Shown: positions 34,023 to 42,885 of the stretch, piece after piece | Numbering within the stretch: position 1 is the first letter of the stretch | Layout of the letters: the number at the start of each line of letters is the position of its first letter | Origin: DAOPKN01 sp035391225 | GTDB lineage: Bacteria > Thermotogota > Thermotogae > MWEM01 | Reading direction: 5' to 3' | DNA: 64,000 bases | Assembly: GCA_035391225.1 (NCBI GenBank) | Contig: DAOPKN010000004.1 | Location: forward strand, 58,421-122,420 | Position numbers and translations under genes: made by a program | Notes under the pieces: generated by a model | The model's database searches: none | What the model was told of the DNA's origin: nothing | What the model saw: the letters and a program-made list of their open reading frames with translations, nothing else

Positions 34023-34283
34023 TTACGCCTGGGACGTTGCATCGTAGTGTTCCAGGAATTCATCCACGGAAAGAATGGTCAACACGATATGTCCACTGTC
34101 CATCAAAATGATGGAACGGGTTTCGTAACCGAAGGTGAGGTTGATGATCATCTGCTCCTGGTCCGCTACGATCTTCACCTTTTTCATGGCCGGGTTTTCC
34201 GGTGAAAAGATGGCTTGCACCCGGTCGCGTACAAGGAAAGAGTTAAACCCGATGCCCAAAATGCCGGCTTGGTCGTTGTTCAC
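34023..34283 (-). CDS. RemA-like protein (DUF370)
   Basis: An 86-residue protein resembling RemA, the DNA-binding biofilm-matrix regulator of Bacillus. LGIGFNSFLVRDRVQAIFSP corresponds to the RemA start IGFGNxVxxxRvIAIvSP; FGYETRSIILMDSGHIVLTI corresponds to TYGRRTRAVIIMDSDHVILS. The central part of the family motif is intact. GTG 34283 has GAGGTG upstream and overlaps the galT stop (GTGA). RemA family members form rings that bind promoter DNA. Its operon position with glycogen genes is unusual; a role in regulating carbohydrate storage or extracellular matrix is an inference. Confidence 0.75.
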   Translation of the reverse strand: MNNDQAGILGIGFNSFLVRDRVQAIFSPENPAMKKVKIVADQEQMIINLTFGYETRSIILMDSGHIVLTILSVDEFLEHYDATSQA

Positions 34284-35278
34284 AGTTCCACACCTCGCAA
34301 AAACTTGGCCGCATCTTCCGGGGGAGTGGGGTTGATGTAAAAGCCGGATCCCCATTCGAACCCCGCAACCTTGGTGAGCCGCGGCACAATTTCCAAGTGC
34401 CAGTGGTAGAAACGATTGCCTTCGCCCGTGGTGGGAGACGTGTGCAGCATGAAGTTGTAGGGCGGGTTTTCCAGGGCCTTATGGATGCGCAGCAGCGACC
34501 GCCGCATGAGTTGGGAGAATTCCTGCACTTCCTTCTCGTTGATCTTTCCGAAGTCGTGGGAGTGGTTCTTGGGCAGCACCCAGGTTTCAAACGGGAAGCG
34601 GGAAGCGTAGGGATTGATGGCGATGAAGCGATCGCTTTCCTCCACGATGCGCGTACTTTCCATGCGTTCCTGGTAGATGATGTCGCAAAACACGCAGCGT
34701 TCCTTGTACTGGAAGTACATCTGTGCTCCAGACATCTCCTCCTGCACACGTTTTGGGATGATGGGGGTGGCGATGATTTGCGAGTGTGCATGGGCCAAAG
34801 AGGCGCCCGCATCACGCTTGTGGTTTTTGAAGATGAGGATATACTTGAGGTCTGGGATCTTGGCAAGCGCGTTGTACCGTGCCTTGTAAGCCCACACCAC
34901 TTCCTCCACTTGCCGGTCTTCCATGGTCGCGATGGTGGCGTTGTGGTCGGGCGTTTCGATCACGATCTCGTGGTAGCCAAAGCCCATCATGGCGTCGTAC
35001 ATGCCATGACCGTAGCGTTCGATGCGCGAAGAGGGATCGAGCGCCGGGAACTTGTTGGGCACCACCCGGATCCACCAACCCGGAGAATTGGGTTCGGTGT
35101 CTGGAGGACGAAACGCCATGATTTCCGGGGGAGTCGTGTATTCGTTGCCGTAATCGAAAGGGCAAAAGGCACTTTTCATCTCTTCGCCGCTCTTCGCGAA
35201 ATCCATGGGTCGCTTGGCCCTTTCGGTGGCGATGATGACCCAGCGGTTTGTGATGGGATCTTTTCGTAATTCTGGCAT
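34280..35278 (-). CDS. galT: Galactose-1-phosphate uridylyltransferase (GalT-like)
   Basis: A 332-residue HIT-superfamily nucleotidylyltransferase. PNSPGWWIRVVPNKFPALDP is a typical GalT stretch, and the active site reads SLAHAHSQIIATPI, with the second histidine as the likely uridylylated nucleophile; classical GalT has HPHxQ. NRFYHWHLEIVPR and GFEWGSGFYINPTPPEDAAK near the C terminus are GalT-like metal-site sequences, and zinc ligands are plausible in CPFDYGNE and CVFCDIIYQ. Next to glgA, it could also be an ADP-glucose phosphorylase-type homologue. It lies 21 nt downstream of glgA and overlaps the remA-like start. Confidence 0.88.
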   Translation of the reverse strand: MPELRKDPITNRWVIIATERAKRPMDFAKSGEEMKSAFCPFDYGNEYTTPPEIMAFRPPDTEPNSPGWWIRVVPNKFPALDPSSRIERYGHGMYDAMMGFGYHEIVIETPDHNATIATMEDRQVEEVVWAYKARYNALAKIPDLKYILIFKNHKRDAGASLAHAHSQIIATPIIPKRVQEEMSGAQMYFQYKERCVFCDIIYQERMESTRIVEESDRFIAINPYASRFPFETWVLPKNHSHDFGKINEKEVQEFSQLMRRSLLRIHKALENPPYNFMLHTSPTTGEGNRFYHWHLEIVPRLTKVAGFEWGSGFYINPTPPEDAAKFLRGVEL

Positions 35279-35299
35279 AATCGCTTTCCCTCCTTGGAA

Positions 35300-36760
35300 T
35301 TAAGCCGTTCTCCGGGATGTAAGCGCTTTCTGGTAATTTTCCTTGTACCCCTTGGCAGAACGGCCCCAGGAGAAGTTTGCCGACATGGCGTTTTGGATGA
35401 TGCGGTCCCATTGTTCTTTCTTGTGGAAAAAGTACAGGGCCTTGGAAAGGCTCAACAACAGGTCGGCATCTCCGTAGTGATGGAATCCGAAGCCATTTCC
35501 AATGGGATTTTGGGGGTTAAACTCCGTTACCGTGTCTGCAAGACCTCCCGTGTAGTGTACAACTGGGATGGTGCCAAAGCGAAGGCTAAACATCTGCCCC
35601 AGCCCGCAGGGTTCGTAGTTCGAGGGCATGAGGAACATGTCTGCACCCGCGTAGATGAGGTTTGCCAAGTCGATATCAAACGTGATGCGAGCGCACAGCT
35701 TTTGCGGGTATTCGTTGGATAACTGGCGCATCAGTCCTTCGTATTCGGGTTGGCCCGTACCCAGTACCACCATCTGCACCTCGTGCATGAAAAAGTACCG
35801 GGCGATGTGCGAGAAGATATCCAGGCCTTTTTGCTCGACGAGCCGGGAAACCAATCCCACGAGAGGTACTTGGGGACGTAGGGGCAAGCCGCATTCCTGT
35901 TGCAGGGCTTGCTTGTTCTTCGCCTTGCCTTCGAGGTCATGCGCGCTGAAGGGGAATCGCGCGATGGTGGTGCGAGCAGGGTCGTACAGCTCGTTGTCAA
36001 TACCGTTCAGGATACCTGTCAAGCTGTCGCTACGGATGGACAGAACACCTTCGAGTTTCTCCCCGTAATCTTGGGTTTGGATCTCCTCGGCGTACTTTGG
36101 ACTGACCGTGGTCACCACGTCCGCGAAAAGGATACCCCCCTTCAGGAAATTGACCTCGCCGTAAAACTCGAGCGCGTCCACGTTAAACAGGTAATGGGGC
36201 AATCCGGCGAAATTCATGAATATGCTGGAAAAACGCCCCTGGTATCCCAGGTTGTGGATCGTGAACAGCGTGGCAGAATCCTGGAAAAAGGGTTCGTCGC
36301 GAAGCCGGGATTTGAGGTACACTGGGATCAACCCGGTTTGCCAATCGTTTGCGTGGATGATATCGAACGGTTTGCCCAGGCATTGCATGGCCTGGAGGGC
36401 TGCCACGGTGAAAAAGATGGATTGCTCGCCCTCGGGTTCGAAACCGTAAACCTTTTCGGTGGAGAAGTAATGGTCGTTTTTCACAAGGTACACTGGAACC
36501 GTGGAACCGGGCAACGTGGAGCGGTAAAGGGAGGCGCGCTCCGGGGTTTGCACGAAAGGCACTTCGAAATCGTCCAACACCTTTTCCACTGTATAGCCGT
36601 ACTTGGAGGCGTTTTGGTCCACGATGCGATGGTAGGGCATGAAAATTTCCACTTCCACACCTTCCCGCTGCAAGAACGGTGGCAGCGACCCCACGACGTC
36701 GGCGAGTCCCCCCACCTTGGCGAAAGGAAACACTTCAAATGAAACCATTGCAACTCTCAT
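35300..36760 (-). CDS. glgA: Glycogen synthase (GT5)
   Basis: Elongates alpha-1,4-glucan from ADP-glucose (or UDP-glucose). The 486-residue GT-B enzyme has the N-terminal sugar-nucleotide motif FAKVGGLADVVGSLP, HANDWQTGLIPVYL, LFTIHNLGYQG, and the C-terminal donor-site motif PSNYEPCGLGQMFSLRFGTI with the catalytic Glu and following Gly-Leu. ATG 36760 has AAAGGAGG upstream; the extension to 36793 is unsupported. It lies 33 nt after the AcuB-like CBS gene. With galT, pgi and the GPH transporter it suggests a storage-polysaccharide module. No glgC or glgB is in the window. Confidence 0.95.
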   Translation of the reverse strand: MRVAMVSFEVFPFAKVGGLADVVGSLPPFLQREGVEVEIFMPYHRIVDQNASKYGYTVEKVLDDFEVPFVQTPERASLYRSTLPGSTVPVYLVKNDHYFSTEKVYGFEPEGEQSIFFTVAALQAMQCLGKPFDIIHANDWQTGLIPVYLKSRLRDEPFFQDSATLFTIHNLGYQGRFSSIFMNFAGLPHYLFNVDALEFYGEVNFLKGGILFADVVTTVSPKYAEEIQTQDYGEKLEGVLSIRSDSLTGILNGIDNELYDPARTTIARFPFSAHDLEGKAKNKQALQQECGLPLRPQVPLVGLVSRLVEQKGLDIFSHIARYFFMHEVQMVVLGTGQPEYEGLMRQLSNEYPQKLCARITFDIDLANLIYAGADMFLMPSNYEPCGLGQMFSLRFGTIPVVHYTGGLADTVTEFNPQNPIGNGFGFHHYGDADLLLSLSKALYFFHKKEQWDRIIQNAMSANFSWGRSAKGYKENYQKALTSRRTA

Positions 36761-36793
36761 TCTTTCCTCCTTTCCTGGAGCCCATCCCCGCAA

Positions 36794-37399
36794 TCAGTAC
36801 CCTTCGCGCTGGTGCATGTGCAGGATCTGGATATGGTTCGCATCCAACAGCTCTTGCAACTCCGTTGGGTTCCGGGCATCCACTTTTAGGAATACGTTTC
36901 GGTGGTTTTGTTCCACGCGGTAGGTGAGCACGGAAAGCACGTTGATTCCCCCCAGCGCCAAAAGGTTGAGTACTTCGCGCAGCTGGCCCGGTGCATCGGA
37001 GAGTCGTACCAAAAGCGATACCCCGCATTCCTCGAAGGCCGCCATTTCCGTGAAGGCTTCCAAGATCTCGAAGATGGAAATCGTTCCCAGGTACTTGCCG
37101 GACGCATCCGTCACGGGAACCACCATTTCATGGTTTTCCATCAGCAGCAATGCCACCTCTTCCAACGTGTCCTCTTCCAGCACGAAAAACTCGGGATGCA
37201 CCACGTAATCCTTCACGCGCTCGTTGCGCTCGGCATCCACGAAGTCTTCCAGGTGCAGCATCCCCAGGTACTGCCCGGATTCGTCGACCACGGGCAACGA
37301 CGAGACATCTTCTCCCAGGAATTCGTTCCGGACTTCACGAGCGTTCATCCCAGGACTCAACGTGTTTTTCAGGTTGTTGTACCAATTCTTTACCAGCAT
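36794..37399 (-). CDS. CBS-CBS-ACT protein (AcuB-like)
   Basis: A 201-residue regulatory protein: two CBS motifs (residues ~5-120, with VSSLPVVDESGQYLGMLHLE and EMVVPVTDASGKYLGTISIF) that likely bind an adenine nucleotide, followed by an ACT domain (~127-200, VSLLVRLSDAPGQLREVLNL). The arrangement matches AcuB of Bacillus. ATG 37399 lies 27 nt downstream of the nfnB stop and 33 nt upstream of glgA. Its partner is unknown; sensing of energy charge to tune glycogen synthesis is a guess from context. Confidence 0.85.
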   Translation of the reverse strand: MLVKNWYNNLKNTLSPGMNAREVRNEFLGEDVSSLPVVDESGQYLGMLHLEDFVDAERNERVKDYVVHPEFFVLEEDTLEEVALLLMENHEMVVPVTDASGKYLGTISIFEILEAFTEMAAFEECGVSLLVRLSDAPGQLREVLNLLALGGINVLSVLTYRVEQNHRNVFLKVDARNPTELQELLDANHIQILHMHQREGY

Positions 37400-37426
37400 G
37401 GATTCACCCCCGCGTGAAGAGTGTGC

Positions 37427-38827
37427 TCAAGTTGCCAAGAAATCCGCGATGGACACAGCGGCGCGCTTCCCCGCTCCCATTGCTTCGATGACCGTAGCCG
37501 CGCCGGTCACGATATCCCCACCGGCGAAAATACCGGAAACGGAAGTGGAAAGGGTTTGGGGATCGACCTGCAGGTATCCCCGCTTGTTGCGCGCGAGCCC
37601 GGGGAAGGTTTCGAACAGGACCTTGTTGGCCGATTGGCCGATGGCTTCGACCACCATGTCGCATTCTTGGACGAAGCGATCTCCCGGAATGGGAACGGGG
37701 CGTCTGCGTCCACTTTCATCGGGTTCACCCAGTTCCATGCGCTGGATTTGGGCCCGTTCCAGGTTTCCCTTCGGATCTCCGAGGTAGGCAACGGGCACCG
37801 CCAACCAGCTGAATGTGATGCCTTCCTGCACGGCATGGTGGTACTCTTCCCGACGGGCGGGAAGTTGCTCCAGGGTGCGCCGGTACACCACACGCACGCT
37901 TTGTGCACCCAGGCGCAGCACGCTGCGCGCCGCGTCCATTGCGACGTTCCCTCCACCCACGACGATGGCGTTCCGGCCGTGAAACACCGGGGTATCGGAA
38001 CGCGGGAAATCGTACGCGCGCATCAGGTTCACCCGGGTCAGCACCTCGCTGGCGGAGAACACCCCCTTGAGATTGGTGCCCGGTACGTTCATGAACACCG
38101 GGGTGCCAGCCCCGATGCCGATGAAAATGGCAGCGTACTGTTGCTGGAGTTCCGGCAAGGTGATCGTGCGCCCCACCAGCACATCGGTACGGATCTCGAC
38201 CCCAAGGGCGCGCACGTTTTCGATCTCGTAGCGCACGATCTGTTTTGGGAGGCGAAACTCGGGGATCCCGTAGGTCAAAACCCCCCCGGGCTCGTGTAGA
38301 GCCTCGAAGATCGTGGGGCGCAATCCCGCACGCGCGCATTCGGCCGCACACGTCAAGCCCGCTGGTCCAGAGCCGATGATCGCCACTCTTTGTTCCTTCT
38401 TGGTGTGGGAAGGGGGTGCGGACACGGGCACGGCTTCGCCAGACTGGCGGGCGATGTCCGCCACGAAACGCTCCAGCCTTCCAATCCCAACAGGTTCGCT
38501 CCCCGGGATTTTCCCCACCGTACACGCCTGTTCGCACTGGTTTTCCTGTGGGCAAACCCGACCGCAGATGGCCGGAAGCATGTTCGCTGTTTTCACGGTT
38601 TGCAGGCTTTGCCCCAGTTTTTGGGCACGAAGCTGCCGGATGAAACCGGGAATATCGATACGCACCGGGCAACCCGCAACGCATGGCTGGCTGGGGCACT
38701 GGATGCATCGTGTAGCTTCTGCAACCGCTTGCTCCAGGCTGTACCCGTCGTTCACTTCCGCGAAATCCTGGATGCGTTCTTCTGCAGGGCGTTCGTGCAA
38801 AGGGACCTTGCGCGGAGAGGGTTTCAT
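37427..38827 (-). CDS. nfnB: NfnB / GltD-like large subunit of NADH-dependent reduced ferredoxin:NADP+ oxidoreductase
   Basis: A 466-residue flavoprotein. The N-terminal domain has two [4Fe-4S] cysteine groups (CIQCPSQPCVAGCPVRIDIP and ICGRVCPQENQCEQACTVG). Then comes an FAD-binding Rossmann motif (VAIIGSGPAGLTCAAECA), an NADPH motif (AIVVGGGNVAMDAARSVLRL) and the C-terminal FAD motif (GIFAGGDIVTGAATVIEAMG). ATG 38827 overlaps the nfnA stop (ATGA) and follows GGGGGGG. GltD has the same architecture but pairs with GltB; the adjacent ferredoxin-NADP reductase-like NfnA makes a bifurcating Nfn or sulfide-dehydrogenase (SudAB) more likely. Confidence 0.92.
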   Translation of the reverse strand: MKPSPRKVPLHERPAEERIQDFAEVNDGYSLEQAVAEATRCIQCPSQPCVAGCPVRIDIPGFIRQLRAQKLGQSLQTVKTANMLPAICGRVCPQENQCEQACTVGKIPGSEPVGIGRLERFVADIARQSGEAVPVSAPPSHTKKEQRVAIIGSGPAGLTCAAECARAGLRPTIFEALHEPGGVLTYGIPEFRLPKQIVRYEIENVRALGVEIRTDVLVGRTITLPELQQQYAAIFIGIGAGTPVFMNVPGTNLKGVFSASEVLTRVNLMRAYDFPRSDTPVFHGRNAIVVGGGNVAMDAARSVLRLGAQSVRVVYRRTLEQLPARREEYHHAVQEGITFSWLAVPVAYLGDPKGNLERAQIQRMELGEPDESGRRRPVPIPGDRFVQECDMVVEAIGQSANKVLFETFPGLARNKRGYLQVDPQTLSTSVSGIFAGGDIVTGAATVIEAMGAGKRAAVSIADFLAT

Positions 38828-39687
38828 GCTTCCCCCCCCTTTTGTTCCAACGTGTCCAAGCGGCATCCATGGGCTTGCAACGATTGTTTTTCCGCGGAAA
38901 GGTACTGTGCCTGGCGTTGCAGCAACTCCACCCAGTCCACCTTTCGCCCGTCAAATTCCGGTCCGTCCACGCAGGCGAATTTCATCTGTCCATCCACCGT
39001 GACGCGGCACCCCCCGCACATCCCCGTTCCGTCCACCATGATGGGATTGAGGGATGTCCAAAGCAGAAAATCGTTCTCCACGGCCACCGCGGACAGCGCC
39101 TTCATCATCACCGTTGGCCCCACCGCCCAACCCTGGTCAAATGCCGGTTTTTTCTCCGACAGCACCTGGGCGAACACGTCGGTCACGAATCCCTTGTGCC
39201 CCAGGGAACCATCGTCCGTGCAGAGCAGCGTTCGATCGGCGAAGTGGGAAATTTCCTGTTGCAGTATCATGTGCTCGCTGCTCTTTGCCCCCAGTATGGC
39301 CCAAACCAGGTTTCCCAATTCCTTGGCCCGTTTGACCATGGGAAGGATGGCAGCAATGCCCACGCCCCCACCAACCATCAGTAGCTTTTGGTTCTCGGGG
39401 AGCTCGGAGGGATGCCCCAAGGGGCCCATCAGGTTCAAAATCTCCTCCCCCTGCTGCAACGCGCAGATTTTTTGCGTGGACTCTCCAGCCTGCAGCACGA
39501 TGAGGCGGATGGTTCCCTGTTCGGGGTCCGCATCGGCGATCGTCAGGGGGATGCGCTCGCCCACTTCGTCCACGCGCAGCACCACGAACTGCCCGGGTTG
39601 TGCGTGCTGGGCCACCAGCGGGGCTTGGATCCAACAATCGGTTTGGTTGGGTGCGATGTTTTTCTTGGAGACAATCTTGTAGGGCAA
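38824..39687 (-). CDS. nfnA: NfnA / sulfide dehydrogenase subunit beta
   Basis: A 287-residue ferredoxin-NADP+ reductase-type subunit with FAD and one [2Fe-2S] cluster. IPLTIADADPEQGTIRLIV is the FAD-binding stretch, LLMVGGGVGIAAILPMVKRA the NADH-binding one, and GTGMCGGCRVTVDGQMKFAC with the following VDGPEFDG the cluster and C-terminal site. The gene starts with TTG 39687 behind GAGGTGAAAGT. It overlaps nfnB as ATGA and sits 9 nt after ileS. NfnAB couples NADH, reduced ferredoxin and NADP+; in Pyrococcus the homologue is SudAB. Confidence 0.9.
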   Translation of the reverse strand: MPYKIVSKKNIAPNQTDCWIQAPLVAQHAQPGQFVVLRVDEVGERIPLTIADADPEQGTIRLIVLQAGESTQKICALQQGEEILNLMGPLGHPSELPENQKLLMVGGGVGIAAILPMVKRAKELGNLVWAILGAKSSEHMILQQEISHFADRTLLCTDDGSLGHKGFVTDVFAQVLSEKKPAFDQGWAVGPTVMMKALSAVAVENDFLLWTSLNPIMVDGTGMCGGCRVTVDGQMKFACVDGPEFDGRKVDWVELLQRQAQYLSAEKQSLQAHGCRLDTLEQKGGEA

Positions 39688-39696
39688 ACTTTCACC

Positions 39697-42438
39697 TCAT
39701 TCCTTTTCCAGGGACTGCAGCACTTGGGCGCAGCGGGGACACACCCCGGCATGCTTGGGGTGCTGGGAGGGAGATGGTGAGTATTTCCAGCAGCGCGGGC
39801 ACTTTTCTCCCTGGGCATGGTCCACCTCGATTTGCAACTCTTCGGCCGCAGAGGGCAGAACGTCCACCTGGGAAACGATGAACAAGTCCGCCAATTGGGC
39901 AGCATTACCCTGCAACAGCGCGAGTGTGTCGCCGGAGCAGTGCAACGAAACCCTGGCGTCGAGCGAATGGCCGATTTGCCCTTCGTTTCGCACCCTTTCC
40001 AGCGCTTCGTTCACCTTTTCCCGGACCTGCAAAAGCCCTTGCCATTGCGCCTCGAGCTGTGGGTCTTTCCATTCGGGGCGAGGCTTTGGCCAGCGCTCGG
40101 CTTGCACCGTGGGGAATTGATGCTTGCCTTCCGGGAAGAAATCGTACACTTCCTCGCTGGTGAAGGTGAGAACCGGGGAGAGCATCATGGTGAGCGCATT
40201 GAGGATTTCAAACAGTACCGTTTGGGCGGAACGGCGCAGCAATCCGGTGGGGTGTTCCACGTACAACCTGTCCTTGAGCACGTCAAGGTAGATGGCGCTC
40301 AGGTCGGTGACGATGTACCGGTTGATCCATTGCATCGCCCGGTAAAACTCGTAGTTCTCGAAGAAGCCCGTCACCTTTTCCACCAAGTCATGCAGTACCG
40401 AAAGCGCCCAGCGATCGAAGGAAGGCATCTGCGCGAGTTCCACGCGGTCGGTTTCCGGGGAAAAGCCATCCAGGTTTCCCAGCAGGAAACGCAACGTGTT
40501 GCGGATTTTCTTGTAAATGTCCACCTGCTGCAGCAAGATATCCATCGAGATGTTGATGTCGTTGCGGTACTCCGCAGAGGCCGCCCACAGGCGCAAGATA
40601 TCCGCGCCATACTTGTCGTACACTTCCTCGGGGTGAATCACGTTCCCCAGGGATTTGCTCATCTTGAGCCCCTTCCCATCGCGGATGAAGCCATGGGTTA
40701 CCACTTCGTGGTAGGGGGAATGGCCGTGGCGTGCCACGGAAAGAAAGATCGAAGAGTTGAACCACCCGCGGTGTTGATCGCTACCTTCCAGGTACAGGTC
40801 CGCCGGGTACGAGAGTTGCGGGTTCTGCCGCAAAACGCCTTCAAACGATGAGCCGGAATCGATCCAAACATCGAGGATGTCTTCCTCCTTGCGGAAGGAT
40901 TTTCCCCCGCAATGCGGGCAGCAAAAATCGGGGGGCAGGAAATCTTCCACGGCTTTTTCAAACCAGCAATCCGTGCCGTGCTTTTCCACCTCGTCGATCA
41001 CCACGGCAAGAGTCTTTTCGCTGAGCGTGGTGGTACCGCAGGAGGTACAGGTCACTGCGGGTATGGGGATTCCCCAGGAACGCTGGCGGGAGATGCACCA
41101 GTCCGGGCGATCGGAAACCATGGCCCATATGCGGTTCTTGCCCCAATCGGGAACCCATTTCACCTTGTCGATTTGCTCCAGCACCCGGCCGCGCAGCTCC
41201 CCCTTGTCCATGGAGATGAACCACTGTTCGGTAGCGCGGAAGATGATGGGCTTCTTGCAGCGCCAGCAATGGGGGTAGGAGTGGGCGTACTTTTCCGCGT
41301 ACACCAAGGCGCCCAACTGCTGCAAATGCTCGATGATGGCGCGATTTGCCTGGAACACTTTCTGACCTTCCCACAACGGCACCTCGGCGGTGAAACGTCC
41401 CTGGTGGTCGACCGGGGAGTAGGCGGGCAACCCGTAGCGCATGCCGGTGAAGTAATCGTCCACCCCGTGCCCCGGCGCGGTGTGCACGCATCCCGTGCCC
41501 GTCTCCAGCGTAACGTAATCCGCGAGAACAAGCGGGGACTCGCGATCCAGGAACGGGTGGGTGGTCTTCAAACCTTCGAGATCCTTGCCCCGCATCGATT
41601 CCACGATGGAGAGCCCCTCCCGCCCGATCTTATGGGCAAAGGCTTCCAGCAGTTCCTTGGCAAGGATCCAGTACTCGTCGTCTACTTTCACCTTCACGTA
41701 CTCGAAGTCGGGGTGCAGCGCGATGGCCATGTTGGCAGGCAATGTCCAGGGAGTCGTGGTCCAGATGATCACGAAGTTCCCCGGTTGTCCCAACACGGGG
41801 AATTTGACGTAGATGGAATCGGATTTCTCATCATGGTACTCGATCTCGGCTTCGGCGAGCGCGGTTTCGCAGGTGGGGCACCAGTGCACCACTTTCTTGC
41901 TCCGGTACACGTTTCCGTCGCGCACCAGGTCTTGTAGCACCCGTAACACGTTTGCCTCGTAGCCGGGGTGCAGCGTCAGGTAGGGGTTTTCCCAGTCACC
42001 CCGCACCCCAAGGCGCTTGAAACCCTCGCGCTGCACGTCCATGAAACGCAGCGCGTACGCACGGCAATCTTTCCGCACCGCGATCTTGGGAAGGGTTTTG
42101 GCTTTTTCCCCCAGCTTGCTCGTAACCTGGAATTCAATGGGCAAACCGTGCGTGTCCCAACCCGGGACGTACGGGGAATCGAAGCCCTGCATGGTCTTGA
42201 ACTTCACGATGATATCCTTGAGGATCTTGTTCAATGCCGTACCGATGTGGATCTTGCCATTCGCGTACGGGGGGCCGTCGTGGAGCACGAAACGGGGTGC
42301 TCCGCTGCGCAAACCCTGGATGTAATGGTACAAGTCCATGCTCTTCCACTTTTCCAAGGTTTTCGGTTCCTTTGCAGCAAGACCGGCCCGCATGGGGAAA
42401 CCGGTTCGGGGTAGGTTCAATGTATTTTTATAGTCCAT
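39697..42438 (-). CDS. ileS: Isoleucyl-tRNA synthetase
   Basis: A class I aminoacyl-tRNA synthetase of 913 residues, a typical bacterial length. The HIGH motif appears as GKIHIGTALNK, and KMSKSLGNV is the KMSKS loop; the CP1 editing domain lies between them (YVTLETGTGCVHTAPGHGVDDYF). The C-terminal zinc finger CPRCWKYSPS...HAGVCPRCAQVL is complete. The start at 42438 (ATG) has GAGGGG 12 bases upstream; ATG 42450 overlaps that site. A terminator stands 44 nt upstream, so ileS has its own promoter or is read through from the histidine kinase unit. No T-box leader is visible. Confidence 0.97.
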   Translation of the reverse strand: MDYKNTLNLPRTGFPMRAGLAAKEPKTLEKWKSMDLYHYIQGLRSGAPRFVLHDGPPYANGKIHIGTALNKILKDIIVKFKTMQGFDSPYVPGWDTHGLPIEFQVTSKLGEKAKTLPKIAVRKDCRAYALRFMDVQREGFKRLGVRGDWENPYLTLHPGYEANVLRVLQDLVRDGNVYRSKKVVHWCPTCETALAEAEIEYHDEKSDSIYVKFPVLGQPGNFVIIWTTTPWTLPANMAIALHPDFEYVKVKVDDEYWILAKELLEAFAHKIGREGLSIVESMRGKDLEGLKTTHPFLDRESPLVLADYVTLETGTGCVHTAPGHGVDDYFTGMRYGLPAYSPVDHQGRFTAEVPLWEGQKVFQANRAIIEHLQQLGALVYAEKYAHSYPHCWRCKKPIIFRATEQWFISMDKGELRGRVLEQIDKVKWVPDWGKNRIWAMVSDRPDWCISRQRSWGIPIPAVTCTSCGTTTLSEKTLAVVIDEVEKHGTDCWFEKAVEDFLPPDFCCPHCGGKSFRKEEDILDVWIDSGSSFEGVLRQNPQLSYPADLYLEGSDQHRGWFNSSIFLSVARHGHSPYHEVVTHGFIRDGKGLKMSKSLGNVIHPEEVYDKYGADILRLWAASAEYRNDINISMDILLQQVDIYKKIRNTLRFLLGNLDGFSPETDRVELAQMPSFDRWALSVLHDLVEKVTGFFENYEFYRAMQWINRYIVTDLSAIYLDVLKDRLYVEHPTGLLRRSAQTVLFEILNALTMMLSPVLTFTSEEVYDFFPEGKHQFPTVQAERWPKPRPEWKDPQLEAQWQGLLQVREKVNEALERVRNEGQIGHSLDARVSLHCSGDTLALLQGNAAQLADLFIVSQVDVLPSAAEELQIEVDHAQGEKCPRCWKYSPSPSQHPKHAGVCPRCAQVLQSLEKE

Positions 42439-42481
42439 AACGTATCGCATCCCCTCGTTGGGGTCAGCGTTTCCACCTCCT

Positions 42482-42510
42482 GAAAAATGGGGTTTCCTCC
42501 TGGGAAACCC
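42482..42510 (-). terminator. Terminator after the CheY-like gene
   Basis: On the minus strand the stem GGGTTTCC / GGAAACCC around CAGGA is followed by ATTTTT. It lies directly downstream of the response regulator stop and upstream of ileS. Confidence 0.72.
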
Positions 42511-42517
42511 TGGAAAA

Positions 42518-42874
42518 TCAAGCGAGCAGCGAACCCAGAACTTCCTTGAGCTCCACGAGATTCGAGCTCTTGACCACGTAGGCGTCCGCTGCCCAGGAAG
42601 AAAGATCGGCCTTGTAATGGCTATAAGCGGTGAGCAGCACGATCTTCACGGGGATCTTGCGTGCGCGTATCTCACCAGCAAGCTCCAACCCGTTCATTTC
42701 GGGCATCTCCACGTCGACGGTGATCAGGTCAAAGGAGTCGGCCAGTAACTTTTCCAGGCATTCCTTGGCGTTCGAGGCAGTTTGGACCTCGTAGCCTTCG
42801 TCTGCCAATTCTTCAGAAATTAAGAAACGCATGTTGTCTTCGTCCTCCACGACAAGGATCTTCCCATGCGTCAT
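42518..42874 (-). CDS. Single-domain response regulator (CheY-like)
   Basis: A 118-residue receiver domain with no output domain. KILVVEDEDNMRFLI supplies the acidic pocket; the phospho-acceptor aspartate is in SFDLITVDVEMPEMNGLEL; VLLTAYSHYK carries the conserved threonine-like position, and DAYVVKSSNLVELK the conserved lysine. ATG 42874 follows AGGAGGTG. It is 11 nt downstream of the large histidine kinase gene, so the two almost certainly form one phosphorelay. Its target is unknown; it may feed into another protein's domain by protein interaction. Confidence 0.92.
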   Translation of the reverse strand: MTHGKILVVEDEDNMRFLISEELADEGYEVQTASNAKECLEKLLADSFDLITVDVEMPEMNGLELAGEIRARKIPVKIVLLTAYSHYKADLSSWAADAYVVKSSNLVELKEVLGSLLA

Positions 42875-42885
42875 ACAAACACCTC

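Noticed and set aside
34280..35278. Possibility that galT is a pseudogene because its active site reads HAHSQ instead of HPHxQ
   Set aside because: The frame is intact with all other family segments; HxHxQ variants occur in this superfamily.
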